Source: Fredinandcohnia onubensis
GTDB taxonomy: Bacteria; Bacillota; Bacilli; Bacillales; Bacillaceae_L
Length of the DNA: 64,000 bases
Direction of reading: 5' to 3'
Assembly (NCBI RefSeq): GCF_002734215.1
Contig: NZ_NSEB01000002.1
Coordinates: forward strand, 62,001 to 126,000
The notes under the pieces are model-generated. The model was not told the origin of the DNA. It saw nothing but the letters and a program-made list of their open reading frames with translations, and ran no database searches. Positions 1 to 9,352 of this stretch are shown one piece after another (the stretch's first letter is position 1; every line of letters begins with the position of its first letter). Made by a program: the position numbers and the translations under genes.

Positions 1-1
1 A

Positions 2-44
2 CAAAAAAAGACTATTTGCTTTATTTATAAAATACAAATAGTCC
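2..44 (-). terminator. Rho-independent terminator of the dpp operon
   Basis: On the minus strand the arms GACTATTTG and CAAATAGTC (35-43 and 10-18) flank an AT-rich loop and are followed by a run of seven T. The 3' arm side overlaps the stop codon region of the last small gene, so this closes the dpp transcription unit. Confidence 0.75.
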
Positions 45-392
45 AATAACAGAAAGAGATATTGTCAAAATCGAAAATTGTAATGTTACCTTATAAATCA
101 TCATAGAAAGGTTATGCTTAAATTGAATGATGTCTTCATTATTTTCTAATTCCTCATCCACTTGTTGTAATGACCTAGACTTTGGCATCATAGTCATATT
201 CAACTTCTTAAAACCAGACATAAAAAGGCGTAAAAATCCGGTATGAATAATCCTCACGGATATAGCAATCAAACCTGAAATCAGTCCGATTAGGAAGGTT
301 ACATTTATCCATTCAAGTAAGGATAGATGCAGAAATGCAATTATCCCGATCCAGAAAAGGATAATGAATAGTGGAAAAATAACTTTTTTCAT
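21..392 (-). CDS. Small membrane protein of unknown function (DUF3899-like)
   Basis: The product is 123 residues. The start chosen is the ATG at 392, preceded by AAGGGG at good spacing; a longer frame back to 431 lacks this. Two hydrophobic segments lie near the N-terminus (about residues 2-22 and 25-45), followed by a charged cytoplasmic stretch (about 70-95, rich in Q, E and N) and a third hydrophobic helix at the C-terminus. This layout resembles the DUF3899 family of Bacillus membrane proteins, but I assign that from general form only. It is the last gene of the dpp operon, 67 bp after the binding protein and just before the terminator, so it may serve dipeptide uptake, although nothing in the sequence shows how. 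Confidence 0.6.
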   Translation of the reverse strand: MKKVIFPLFIILFWIGIIAFLHLSLLEWINVTFLIGLISGLIAISVRIIHTGFLRLFMSGFKKLNMTMMPKSRSLQQVDEELENNEDIIQFKHNLSMMIYKVTLQFSILTISLSVIGLFVFYK

Positions 393-459
393 CTTCTTAA
401 GCCCCTTATTTAATAGGGCAGAGGGAGTCAAACAAATGGCTCACTCTGCCTGTTTACGA

Positions 460-2073
460 TTATTCAGAAACCTTTTTAGCCCATTTTAACATAGGATAAC
501 GGTTTACATAGTAGGCAATATCTTCAAATTCATTTGAAGTAAGGAATGTATTTGTATAGAATGAAACCGGAATAAATGGTAAATCATTCATTAATACTTT
601 TTCAGCATCATGGAGAAGTTGGTAACGTTTTGCTTGATCTTGCTCCACTTTCGCTTGCTGCATGAGACTATCAAATTCTTCATTTACCCATCCAGTACGG
701 TTATTTGGGCTATCACCTAAATAGTAGTCAAGCATTACAACTGGATCAACAAAGATACCAATCCAGCCCATACGAGCCATCTGATAATTTTTTTGTTCGG
801 TTGTATCTAAATAAGTACCCCATTCTTGGTTGGCTAATTTAATCGAAACACCAAGATTTTTCTTAAACATTTCTTGTACAGCTTCAGCAATTTTCTTATG
901 GTTCTCACTTGTGTTATACAATAATGTAACTTCAGGTAGCTCTGTCCAACCTTCTTCAGCCATTCCCTCAGCTAGTAGCTTTTTCGCTTCATCATAGTCC
1001 TCTTTTAAATAGTCCCCACCAACTTCTCGGAAGTCGCCATCAGGAGTTTCTGCTCCAGGAGGTACCATGCCAAATGCTGGTGTTTCTCCACCCTTTGTTA
1101 CATTTTCTACGAGTGCTTTACGATCTATTGCCATTGCAAATGCTTTACGCACTTTAGCATTGTTGAATGGTTCTTTTTCTACATTTAGCATATACATATA
1201 TGTTCCATAATACGGTACAGCATGATATTCTTCATTTTGCTTTTCAGCATCAATTGCATCTGTAGGCAATGTCATAATTAAATCGAGTTCATCTGTTTTG
1301 AACATTTGATAGTACGTTGTTGCTTCGTTTACCATTTTAAAGGTAACCTTGTTTAGGTTCACGACATCACTTGCATAATATTGGTCGTTTTTCTCAATAA
1401 CTACTTCACTATCATGAGCCCATTTTGTCATTTTGAATGGACCATTACTGATATAACCTTCTGCTTCTGCAGCCCAATTTTTATTGGATTCTACAAGGTC
1501 TTTTTTAACAGGATAGAATGTCCATAACGTTAGCAAACTATCAAAATAACCAAGTGGACTTGTTAGTTCTACTTCGAATGTACGGTCATCAACTGCTTTT
1601 ATACCAACGTCTTCGACTGTTCCGTTTCCTTTGTTATACTCTTCTGCACCCTTAATATAATAGAGGTAAAATGCAAATGAGCTTCCTGTTTCTGGATTCA
1701 GCACACGCTCCCATGCATATTCAAAGTCATGCGCAGTTACTTGTGAACCGTCAGACCATTTTGCATCCTCACGAAGTGTGAAAGTATATGTTTTCCCATC
1801 ATCAGAAACCTTTACATCTTCAGCAACACCAAGGACTGGGTTTCCATCTTTATCACGAGTATATAAACCCTCAAAAATATGATCGATAACCCAACCAGAG
1901 GTTGTATCTTCTGCTAATGCAGGGTCAATTGCAGGTGGTTCAGACATCGCATTAACGACAATTTCTTGCTTAACTTCTGTACCTTCGCCACCACTTTCAT
2001 TACCTCCGCCACAAGCAGCGAGTACTGTTGAGAGTGATAGTACAGTGACTAATAATACTAGCCATTTCTTCAT
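460..2073 (-). CDS. dppE: Dipeptide/oligopeptide-binding lipoprotein (DppE/OppA type)
   Basis: The 537-residue product is the extracellular receptor of a peptide ABC importer. The signal peptide ends in a lipobox (LAAC, Cys21), so the mature protein is lipid-anchored outside the membrane; a Gly/Glu-rich linker follows. The body is a family 5 solute-binding protein (SBP_bac_5): it opens with the typical ISSEPPAIDPAL-like region near residue 45, has the GWVIDHIFEGLY segment, and the length fits DppE/OppA. It lies downstream of dppBCDF with a 122 bp gap, as in the B. subtilis dpp operon where the receptor gene comes last. Peptide length preference cannot be read from sequence; an OppA-like role is the alternative. 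Confidence 0.9.
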   Translation of the reverse strand: MKKWLVLLVTVLSLSTVLAACGGGNESGGEGTEVKQEIVVNAMSEPPAIDPALAEDTTSGWVIDHIFEGLYTRDKDGNPVLGVAEDVKVSDDGKTYTFTLREDAKWSDGSQVTAHDFEYAWERVLNPETGSSFAFYLYYIKGAEEYNKGNGTVEDVGIKAVDDRTFEVELTSPLGYFDSLLTLWTFYPVKKDLVESNKNWAAEAEGYISNGPFKMTKWAHDSEVVIEKNDQYYASDVVNLNKVTFKMVNEATTYYQMFKTDELDLIMTLPTDAIDAEKQNEEYHAVPYYGTYMYMLNVEKEPFNNAKVRKAFAMAIDRKALVENVTKGGETPAFGMVPPGAETPDGDFREVGGDYLKEDYDEAKKLLAEGMAEEGWTELPEVTLLYNTSENHKKIAEAVQEMFKKNLGVSIKLANQEWGTYLDTTEQKNYQMARMGWIGIFVDPVVMLDYYLGDSPNNRTGWVNEEFDSLMQQAKVEQDQAKRYQLLHDAEKVLMNDLPFIPVSFYTNTFLTSNEFEDIAYYVNRYPMLKWAKKVSE

Positions 2074-2195
2074 ATTTAAATCTTCCCTTCTTTTTTGTTA
2101 CGTTCTAGCTGTCATTTGAAACCCATTATGATACAAACAAAACAGAAGAACCTAGCTTATAGTAATCTATCTTTAGGGATAGTAACTACCTCTAG

Positions 2196-3146
2196 TTAAT
2201 ACAAGTGACAAGCTGTCCAATGATCTTTATGAACCTCTTTCCACTCTGGGGCTTTTTGAGAGCAAATATCCATTGCATGTGGGCATCTTGTTCTAAAACG
2301 ACAACCACTTGGAGGGTTTACCGGACTCGGCGGATCACCTTGAAGAACAATACGTTCTCTTTTATCTGCTCGTGGATTTGGGTTAGGAATAGCTGATAAC
2401 AGTGCCTGTGTATAAGGATGTAATGGATTTTTAAAAAGTTCGTCACTTTCACTCATTTCCATCATCTTTCCTAAGTACATTACACCGATTCGATCACTTA
2501 TATGTTTTACCATTCCTAGATCATGGGCGATAAACAAATATGTTAATTCTTCCTCTTTCTTTAAATCATCTAGCAAATTAATAACCTGCGCCTGGATGGA
2601 CACATCTAAAGCAGAAATAGGTTCGTCAGCAACGATAAACTTTGGCTTAACGGCAAGTGCTCTTGCAATACCTATACGTTGTCGTTGACCACCACTAAAT
2701 TCATGTGGATAGCGTTTTGCATGTTCTGGTCGTAGTCCGACTCTTTCAAGTAATTCATAGATGCGATTTTGACGTTCTTGTCCTTTTGCTAGCTTATAAG
2801 CGTCCATACCTTCTGCGATGATGTCCCCAACTTGCATCCTAGGATTAAGAGATGCATGTGGGTCTTGGAAAATGATTTGCAGTTCACGGTTAATTATTTT
2901 TTTTGTGTTTTTGTCTAATTTTTCTACATCTTTACCATTGTAGAAGATGTTTCCAGATGTAGGCGTCTGTAAGCCTACAATTGTCTTTCCTAAGGTAGAC
3001 TTACCGCTACCACTTTCACCTACAAGGCCAAATGTTTCCCCTTTTTTAATGGAGATAGAAATATCGTCTACCGATTTAACAGTCTGATTTTTATTGATAT
3101 GAAAATACTTTGAAAGCTGTTGAACTTCAAGAATATGTTCCGTCAT
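2196..3146 (-). CDS. dppF: Dipeptide ABC transporter ATPase (DppF/OppF type)
   Basis: This is a 316-residue cytoplasmic ATPase subunit of the peptide importer. Walker A is GESGSGKST near residue 43, the ABC signature FSGGQRQR is near 155, and Walker B reads IVADEP near 175. The C-terminal oligopeptide-transporter extension carries the Cys-rich CRFRTRCPHAMDIC stretch typical of the family. Its start overlaps the stop of dppD (shared base 3146), indicating translational coupling. B. subtilis dpp has one ATPase gene, whereas this operon has two, as in opp and app, so each importer here probably uses a DppD-DppF heterodimer. Confidence 0.93.
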   Translation of the reverse strand: MTEHILEVQQLSKYFHINKNQTVKSVDDISISIKKGETFGLVGESGSGKSTLGKTIVGLQTPTSGNIFYNGKDVEKLDKNTKKIINRELQIIFQDPHASLNPRMQVGDIIAEGMDAYKLAKGQERQNRIYELLERVGLRPEHAKRYPHEFSGGQRQRIGIARALAVKPKFIVADEPISALDVSIQAQVINLLDDLKKEEELTYLFIAHDLGMVKHISDRIGVMYLGKMMEMSESDELFKNPLHPYTQALLSAIPNPNPRADKRERIVLQGDPPSPVNPPSGCRFRTRCPHAMDICSQKAPEWKEVHKDHWTACHLY

Positions 3147-4162
3147 TATTCTTCACTCCCTGCTGCAACTAAATCTTCTACCTTTGGAGCTCTAGGGTCG
3201 TTCAACCAGCATTTTGCTGTATGTCCCTGTTCTATTTCAAAATCTGGTGGAATTTCCTCTAAGCAAATGTCCATTGCAAATTTACAACGAGGAGCAAATG
3301 GACATCCTTTTGGAGGAGAAAAAAGATCTGGTGGTGATCCTTCAATTGGAACCAATGGTTTTTTCTCTCCATCCTCAACTTTTGGTATGGATTCAAGCAA
3401 ACCCCAAGTATAAGGGTGTTTTGGATTTTCAAATAGGTCAAAGACCGTTCCGCTTTCGATCATCATCCCAGCATACATTACAATTACACGTTGTGCAGTT
3501 TCAGCAACTACACCGAGGTCGTGTGTTATTAAAATAATAGAAGTATCTAATTTGTTCTGTAAATCCTTCATAAGCTCAAGGACTTGTGCCTGAATTGTTA
3601 CATCAAGTGCGGTTGTAGGTTCGTCTGCAATTAACAACTCCGGATTACACGCTAAGGCGATTGCAATCATCGCTCTTTGCCTCATACCTCCACTAAATTC
3701 ATGTGGAAATTGATTATATCGCTCTTCAGGGTTTGGAATACCTACGAGTTTAATCATTTCAATTGCTCGTTTTTTTGCATCTTCTTTAGATAACCCTTGG
3801 TGAAGGATAAGTCCTTCTTCAATTTGCTTTCCAATGCGCATGGTAGGATTTAAAGATGTCATCGGATCTTGGAAAACCATACTTATTTTTGAACCCTTAA
3901 TTTTTCGCATTTCTTTTTTGGACATCTTTAGAATATCTTTATCGTGAAAGTGAATGGTACCTCCTCTAATAACACCTGGAGGAGTTGGAATCAATCCCAT
4001 AATAGATTGAACCGTAACGCTTTTACCACTACCACTTTCCCCGACTATAGCAAGTATTTCACCTTTATCTACATGGAAGGATACGTCACGTACAGCTTTG
4101 ACTTCTCCTCCATACGTTTTAAAATTAACTTCTAAATTCTTAACTTCTAATAAATGGGCCAA
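3146..4162 (-). CDS. dppD: Dipeptide ABC transporter ATPase (DppD/OppD type)
   Basis: A 338-residue ATPase paired with DppF. Walker A (GESGSGKSV, about residue 41), signature FSGGMRQR (about 155) and Walker B LLIADEP (about 178) are all intact. The C-terminal oligo_HPY extension contains CPFAPRCKFAMDIC, the same Cys pattern as DppF. The gene sits 12 bp after dppC and overlaps dppF by one base, so the five transport genes form one tight operon. I see no degenerate catalytic residue. Confidence 0.93.
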   Translation of the reverse strand: MAHLLEVKNLEVNFKTYGGEVKAVRDVSFHVDKGEILAIVGESGSGKSVTVQSIMGLIPTPPGVIRGGTIHFHDKDILKMSKKEMRKIKGSKISMVFQDPMTSLNPTMRIGKQIEEGLILHQGLSKEDAKKRAIEMIKLVGIPNPEERYNQFPHEFSGGMRQRAMIAIALACNPELLIADEPTTALDVTIQAQVLELMKDLQNKLDTSIILITHDLGVVAETAQRVIVMYAGMMIESGTVFDLFENPKHPYTWGLLESIPKVEDGEKKPLVPIEGSPPDLFSPPKGCPFAPRCKFAMDICLEEIPPDFEIEQGHTAKCWLNDPRAPKVEDLVAAGSEE

Positions 4163-4174
4163 TCTAAAAACCTC

Positions 4175-5119
4175 CTAATCTCGAGATCTTGGATCAAGAG
4201 CATCTTGTAATCCATCACCAAATGCATTAAATGCAAACATTGTTAGTGAGATTAACACTGCAGGGAAAAATAAACGCCACCACTGTCCACTTAAAATAAC
4301 TCCTAATGCATCATTTGCCATGGTACCCCAGCTTGCGAATGGAGCTTGTACACCCAGTCCTAGGAAACTTAAAAATGCTTCAGCAAAGATTGCACTTGGA
4401 ATGGAAAACGTTAAATTGACGATGATAATCCCCATCATATTTGGTACTAAATGTCGGGATATTATTTTTGCATGTGATGTACCAAGCTTTTGTGCTGCCA
4501 ATACGTATTCTTGAGATTTTAATTGCAGAACTTGTCCACGTATAATTCTGGCCATCCCGACCCATCCCGTTACACATAGTGCAATTATGATGGTGGTTAC
4601 CCCGGGTTCCATCATTACCATCAACAGAATAACGACTAACAGGTATGGAATCCCATAAAGGATTTCTACTATTCTCATTAGTCCACTATCAATTCGATCT
4701 CCTAGCTTTCCGCGACCTGCCATATAACCAGAGATACCCCCGATAACAACCCCTAAGAATAAATCAATTACGGCTGCAACAAGACCAATGGTAAGGGATA
4801 TTCGAGCACCCATCCATGTTCTAACCCACATATCACGACCTAAATCATCTGTTCCAAACCAATGATCCCCTGAAGGAGCCAGGTTTGTTTTCGTTAAGTC
4901 TTGATCGGATGCCGAGTAAGGTGCCATTATTGGTCCAAAAATAGCGAAAAACATGATTACAACCAATAAAGCAAGACCAAATATAGCAAGTTTATTTTTA
5001 AGAATACTTAATACGGTTTCTTTCCAAACACTCAGACTTGGTCGTTGTATTGGATCAGCCTTTAGTTTTTTTGGATCTGCCGGACGAAATAGGGAATGAT
5101 CCACACTTTTCTCTATCAT
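4175..5119 (-). CDS. dppC: Dipeptide ABC transporter permease (DppC/OppC type)
   Basis: A 314-residue inner permease subunit. The ATG at 5119 is chosen because AAGGGGG stands eight bases before it; the frame is open further upstream, but that part overlaps dppB. The N-terminal cytoplasmic tail (OppC_N, about residues 1-40) precedes the first helix (LAIFGLALLVVIMFFAIFG). The substrate-side region has the typical HWFGTDDLGRD motif, and the EAA loop (about residues 205-225, with the LGTSHAKII segment) contacts the ATPases. The start lies one base after the stop of dppB, so the two permeases are translated together and form the membrane channel. Confidence 0.92.
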   Translation of the reverse strand: MIEKSVDHSLFRPADPKKLKADPIQRPSLSVWKETVLSILKNKLAIFGLALLVVIMFFAIFGPIMAPYSASDQDLTKTNLAPSGDHWFGTDDLGRDMWVRTWMGARISLTIGLVAAVIDLFLGVVIGGISGYMAGRGKLGDRIDSGLMRIVEILYGIPYLLVVILLMVMMEPGVTTIIIALCVTGWVGMARIIRGQVLQLKSQEYVLAAQKLGTSHAKIISRHLVPNMMGIIIVNLTFSIPSAIFAEAFLSFLGLGVQAPFASWGTMANDALGVILSGQWWRLFFPAVLISLTMFAFNAFGDGLQDALDPRSRD

Positions 5120-5120
5120 G

Positions 5121-6047
5121 TTAATCCCCCTTACTTGATAACTTAATTCTAGGATCAATGAGACGATATGAAATATCAATCACAAAAAGAGTTACAACAA
5201 GAATCGTACTAAAGAATACCGTTGTACCCATGATTACTGGGTAATCACGATTAAAAATACTATCTACGAAGTAACGACCAATTCCTGGAATTGCGAATAT
5301 ATTTTCAATTACGAATGTACCTGTGATTAATGAAACAAATAAAGGGCCTATAAAAGACACAACAGGTAATATTGCATTTCGTATTCCATGTTTTAAAACT
5401 AGATTCGTTGTGGATAATCCCTTAGCATTTGCTGTCTTAATATAGTTTTGGTTCATGACCTCAAGCATACTAGACCTCATAAATCTAGCAATAACAGCTA
5501 AAGGTGTTGTTGCTAATGCTAATGAAGGAAGTACGGTATGCTGCCATGTACCCCAAGAAGCAACTGGGAGAAGCCCCCACTCAACTGCAAAATATTTGAT
5601 TAAAAATGGTGCTAATATAAAGCTAGGTACTGATATCCCGATTATGGCAATAATCATCGATGTATAATCTAGGAATCGGTTATGGTTTAAAGCAGCAACA
5701 ATCCCTAACATAAGTCCAATTACAAGTGCAATAATAATGGACTGAAGACCGAGAATTGCAGATGCGGAGAATCCGTCCGAAATAATCTGGTTTACTGTAC
5801 GAGTTTCGGATTGAATGGAAGGACCTAAATCTAGCATGACGAGATTCTTCAAATAGAGAGCATATTGAACTGGTAAGGGTTCATCTAAATTAAACTTTGC
5901 TCGCATATTTTCTAACACTTCTGGTGGTAATGCATTAGAGTCAGATGCAAATGGGTCACCAGGGATAAATTTCATTATTACGAAAGTTAGGGAAGCTATT
6001 ACCCAAATCGTAAGTAACATGGTAAGAAATCGTTTAATTATATACAT
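5121..6047 (-). CDS. dppB: Dipeptide ABC transporter permease (DppB/OppB type)
   Basis: A 308-residue membrane subunit with the family N-terminus MYIIKRFLTMLLTIWVIASLTFVIMK cut here to its key parts: a YIIKR start followed by a long first helix. GDPF appears in the first periplasmic loop and the EAA-loop region is around residues 195-215. The ATG at 6047 is preferred because GGAGGTG lies eleven bases upstream; an in-frame GTG further up falls inside that ribosome site. It begins the transport part of the operon, 161 bp after dppA, and that gap has no obvious terminator. Confidence 0.91.
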   Translation of the reverse strand: MYIIKRFLTMLLTIWVIASLTFVIMKFIPGDPFASDSNALPPEVLENMRAKFNLDEPLPVQYALYLKNLVMLDLGPSIQSETRTVNQIISDGFSASAILGLQSIIIALVIGLMLGIVAALNHNRFLDYTSMIIAIIGISVPSFILAPFLIKYFAVEWGLLPVASWGTWQHTVLPSLALATTPLAVIARFMRSSMLEVMNQNYIKTANAKGLSTTNLVLKHGIRNAILPVVSFIGPLFVSLITGTFVIENIFAIPGIGRYFVDSIFNRDYPVIMGTTVFFSTILVVTLFVIDISYRLIDPRIKLSSKGD

Positions 6048-6208
6048 GTAACACAACACCTCCAGAATATGAAAAGCTAATGCGCCTTCGTCTGCCTCAA
6101 CAAACTATGTACCTATGAAATTCTTACAAAATAGTAGAGGGAGGGACAGGCGCAGGGGCTTAACACAAAAAATGGCTTTAAGTTTCTACTTATTTGATAA
6201 ACGAGTAA

Positions 6209-7057
6209 TTATGAATTTACACTACCTAGTACACCGTTTGTAGCTGTCATTGCAATAATGACACAACCCCACATATGTTTGTACGCTGTCACCATGTCAT
6301 CACAAGTGAAGCGAATTTTTGTTGGGCTAATTAGTTCAACAGTAGGAAGAGTCGTTGTCATTTTAGCTTGTTGTGGGCCTTTAAAATCAATTTCAAATGT
6401 AATAGGGCCATTCACTTTAGTAGGTGTAAACTCTCCAATACGATTAACAGCTTTCTCTGCTTTCTCACGAATGATAGTTTGCGCTACTTCAGGATGTAGA
6501 AGTTCTGCAGAAAATCTATCAACCGCTCTTTTGGTCACTGCCCCTTCTACGTTAGGTAAGGTTTCTTTCACTTCTTTTACATAAGCATCGTCTCCGCTAA
6601 TGAAAATAGCTGGGACACCAAGAGAACCTGCAACCATTGTATTCATTTCTGTCTCCCCAACAACCTTGCCATTAATTTTCATTTCCTTTACACAAATACC
6701 TGCCAATGTATGGCTAATTACGGTTACATCAGATCCAGCTTCGCGTCCATGATGACCAACAAACATAATGCCGCTAAATGTTTCATTAAGACCTTCAAGC
6801 TGACACATCACTCTATTACTACCTGACACTAGTCGAGCTCTAGAATCTAATTCTTCTATAATAATATTGGACATATTACCGTGCCCATCAGCTACGACTA
6901 CTTCCGTTGCACCACCATTGAATGCCCCTTCGATTGCAGCATTTACATCAGCTGTCATTAGTTTACGAAAACGTTGATACTCACTAGGGGTTTTTAATTG
7001 TTGGTTGGTAGCAACTCCAGAAATACCCTCCATATCAGCAGAAATGAATATTTTCAT
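6209..7057 (-). CDS. dppA: D-aminopeptidase, peptidase family M55
   Basis: A 282-residue zinc peptidase that removes N-terminal D-amino acids from short peptides, for example D-Ala-D-Ala from wall turnover. The start MKIFISADMEG follows GGGAGAG and matches the family N-terminus. The metal ligands of the family are visible: Asp8 and Glu10 in SADMEG, His in VADGHGN, His in FVGHHG and Glu in GETEMN; a further His stands in SHTLAG. Gene order dppA-B-C-D-F-E matches the B. subtilis dpp operon, so the enzyme probably processes peptides brought in by the transporter. In B. subtilis the operon is under CodY; a weak CodY-like site lies at about 7693-7707. Confidence 0.92.
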   Translation of the reverse strand: MKIFISADMEGISGVATNQQLKTPSEYQRFRKLMTADVNAAIEGAFNGGATEVVVADGHGNMSNIIIEELDSRARLVSGSNRVMCQLEGLNETFSGIMFVGHHGREAGSDVTVISHTLAGICVKEMKINGKVVGETEMNTMVAGSLGVPAIFISGDDAYVKEVKETLPNVEGAVTKRAVDRFSAELLHPEVAQTIIREKAEKAVNRIGEFTPTKVNGPITFEIDFKGPQQAKMTTTLPTVELISPTKIRFTCDDMVTAYKHMWGCVIIAMTATNGVLGSVNS

Positions 7058-7109
7058 TAAACTCTCTCCCTTTTTCATTAGAATTACGAATTGTTTAAAA
7101 AAATTGTCA

Positions 7110-7556
7110 TTAGATAAATTCAAACGTATTTTTATATACATCAAGCTGAACAATGGAATTTATTTCTAATATATTTTCATTCTCATTTAAAAGAATGATA
7201 GTATCTGTGATTTTCTTTTGATCTTTAACAGCTATTTGTATAAGAAGTTGATATTCGCCTGAAACTAATGAAATATAGCGAATCCATTTAATTTCCTGTA
7301 AGTCTTTCACAACAGTTTGTATAGACTTAGGATGAACCTTAATTAAAATAATGGCTCCAGCCTTAATTCCGACAGTAATTGGATCAACAATGCCTACCAC
7401 GTTTAAAATTTCTTTTTCAATTAAGCTTTTGTAACGAAGCCTTACTGTCTTTTCTGTTACATTTAATTTGCAGGCAAGTTCTTTAAACGACATCCTGCCA
7501 TCAATCGATAAATGTCGAATAATTCCACTGTCCAGTTCATCTAATTCATAATGCAA
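7110..7556 (-). CDS. Lrp/AsnC family transcriptional regulator
   Basis: A 148-residue regulator with an N-terminal helix-turn-helix (LDSGIIRHLSIDGRMSFKELACKLNVTEKTVRLR) shown here only to mark residues 8-42, and a C-terminal RAM (ACT-like) ligand-binding domain from about residue 65. The start codon is TTG at 7556, set by AAGGGGGAG upstream; an ATG four bases before it is out of frame and stops at once. It is the first gene of the dpp unit, 52 bp before dppA, so it probably senses an amino acid and controls dipeptide uptake. This regulator is not part of the B. subtilis dpp operon. Confidence 0.85.
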   Translation of the reverse strand: MHYELDELDSGIIRHLSIDGRMSFKELACKLNVTEKTVRLRYKSLIEKEILNVVGIVDPITVGIKAGAIILIKVHPKSIQTVVKDLQEIKWIRYISLVSGEYQLLIQIAVKDQKKITDTIILLNENENILEINSIVQLDVYKNTFEFI

Positions 7557-8023
7557 TCATTCTCCCCCTTTCAGTACTTTTTTCTAAATGACTATCACAA
7601 AAGGATAATAATTTTACTTTCACTACCAATTTAAAATACTTTAAATATAATTTATTATCTAAATAAGGAATTAGTTGCTATTATATAGAAATAGTTTTCA
7701 GAAATCAATTATAATTTTGTTAATTAGGAAGAATTTTTTTCTTACGTATCAGTAATGCTCATGTTTACGGAGTTTTTAGATGATAAGCACTATATAAGTG
7801 CATTTTTGAACATGTTATTATTATTAGAATAGTTTTAGGAACGAAGGGGAAATTGTCGAAATTTATATGCTTTATAAGCAGTTGAACGGTAAATAGAATA
7901 GGAGGTTCATTAGAATTAATAGGAGATTACACAATGGGGATGTATGGTGGTACTAAGAATGAATGGAAAATAGAATGACGATTATCTACTATATAATAGA
8001 ATGAAGCCGTTTTTCAAAAAATA
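7557..8023. other. Intergenic region upstream of the dpp unit
   Basis: About 470 AT-rich bases. A CodY-like sequence AGTTTTCAGAAATCA (11 of 15 to the consensus) stands at 7693-7707. At 7934-7978 a 14-codon reading frame (MGMYGG start) follows a good AGGAG, but it is too short to call as a gene. I see no other structure until the terminator at 8024. Confidence 0.4.
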
Positions 8024-8078
8024 ATAAAAGAGACCCTACAAAACATTGAGCTCAATGTTTTGTAGGGTCTTTTTTTGT
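8024..8078 (-). terminator. Perfect 40 bp palindrome, terminator
   Basis: The arms AGACCCTACAAAACATTGAG (8031-8050) and its exact complement (8051-8070) form a 20 bp stem with no unpaired loop, flanked by A-runs on the left and T-runs on the right. It can terminate transcripts from both strands and closes the LysM-3D gene. Confidence 0.9.
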
Positions 8079-8101
8079 AATAGCTAAGTTATCCAATTTC
8101 C

Positions 8102-8989
8102 TTAATCTAAAATCGTTACCTTTACTTGTTGGACACCATAATTAATTGCATCTTGCTTGGAAGGAATAAATATATCAATCTTGTTTCCTTTAATCGCTCC
8201 ACCAGTGTCTCCGGCAATTGCTTCGCCATAACCTTCTACATGAACTTTGCTACCAAGTGGAATAACAGATGGGTCAACTGAAATCACCTTTGCATCTGGA
8301 TTTTCCAATAGGTTAATACCAGTAGATGTAATACCGGAGCATCCATCACATGTAGCGGTGTAAGCTGTAGCTGTTACAGTTATTTCCTTCTGACTTGTAT
8401 TACTAGTTGTTGATGCCGCTTGTTTTGTAGCTTGGCTTTCCTTTGGTTTTTCAGTAGCGGCTGCTACAGGTGCACTTTCTTTTGGCTTTTCTGTAGTTGC
8501 TGCAGGTGTAGCGGGTGCTACAGGGGTGCTCTTATTTGTCTTTTTATCAGATGTAACTGTGCTTTTAGTTTCTTTTGTTGTACCTGCAACTGACTGTACC
8601 GGTTTTTCTACAACAGCTGTTGCAACTGTTTTTGCACCTTCGAAGATTACTAGATTTAATCCAGGATGGATAAGATCACTATGTAATTGGTTCCATTCTT
8701 TTATTTGCGAAACCTGTACCTGATGATTTATGGCGATGTCCCACAATGTGTCGCCTTTCTTAACCGTATATTGTTTTTCTGGTGCAATAAATAGTTCATC
8801 CCCAGGGTGTATGAGGTCTGTCGAAAGGTGATTCAACATTTTTGTATTTTTAACTGATGTATTTTGTGCGCGTGATAGATCCCAAAGGGTATCTCCTTTT
8901 TGTACTGTAATCATTGAAGCTTGTACATTTGCACTTACTGTTACTGAGAGTACAGTACCTGTCAAGATTGCTACCATTTTTTTTAGCAT
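8102..8989 (-). CDS. Secreted cell-wall protein with two LysM domains and a 3D domain (YocH-like)
   Basis: The 295-residue product has a signal peptide (about residues 1-24, cleavage after VQA), two LysM peptidoglycan-binding repeats (about 26-70 and 73-115, each with VxKGDTLWD), a Ser/Thr/Ala/Lys-rich low-complexity linker (about 120-195) with repeated EKPKES units, and a C-terminal 3D domain (about 200-295). The 3D domain shows ISVDP, AGDTGG and KIDIF, the three conserved aspartates of MltA-type lytic enzymes. It resembles B. subtilis YocH, a muralytic protein of the WalRK regulon. I looked for a WalR box upstream and did not find one. It is transcribed alone. Confidence 0.9.
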   Translation of the reverse strand: MLKKMVAILTGTVLSVTVSANVQASMITVQKGDTLWDLSRAQNTSVKNTKMLNHLSTDLIHPGDELFIAPEKQYTVKKGDTLWDIAINHQVQVSQIKEWNQLHSDLIHPGLNLVIFEGAKTVATAVVEKPVQSVAGTTKETKSTVTSDKKTNKSTPVAPATPAATTEKPKESAPVAAATEKPKESQATKQAASTTSNTSQKEITVTATAYTATCDGCSGITSTGINLLENPDAKVISVDPSVIPLGSKVHVEGYGEAIAGDTGGAIKGNKIDIFIPSKQDAINYGVQQVKVTILD

Positions 8990-9317
8990 TTTTTACCCTC
9001 CATATTCTGTAGTTGCTAATTTTCAATAATCGTATCATAGATATTCTGTAGAAAAAGAACAGGGAGGTGATAATTTGGTTTCATCTGTGGCAATTATATT
9101 GCAAGAATATTTCTAGCATACTAGTAGTTGAAATATATGGTTTACTCAGACTGCAGGGGATTCTTCTATTATTTTAGAATAGGAAACAAGTACCGGTTAA
9201 TATTACGTGTAGTAAAATTTAACAGTGATGAATCAATTAGTCTATTAATATAGAGGAGTTTATAAGTGAAATGAGTATATTGTTGTAAAAATAAACAAAA
9301 TGTCGATTATTGTCTAC

Positions 9318-9346
9318 TTGACAAGACTGTTAGAACAGTATAGAAT
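9318..9346 (+). promoter_or_regulatory. Sigma-A promoter with palindrome in the spacer
   Basis: TTGACA (9318-9323) and TAGAAT (9341-9346) are separated by 17 bases. The spacer contains the palindrome CTGTTAGAACAG, and a related TGTTCTAACAG lies at 9703-9713 nearer the permease gene. This suggests an operator pair for a repressor. Confidence 0.6.
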
Positions 9347-9352
9347 CTGATA

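Noticed and set aside
8990-9100. WalR box for the LysM-3D gene
   Set aside because: No TGTAAT-type direct repeat with five-base spacing was found upstream.
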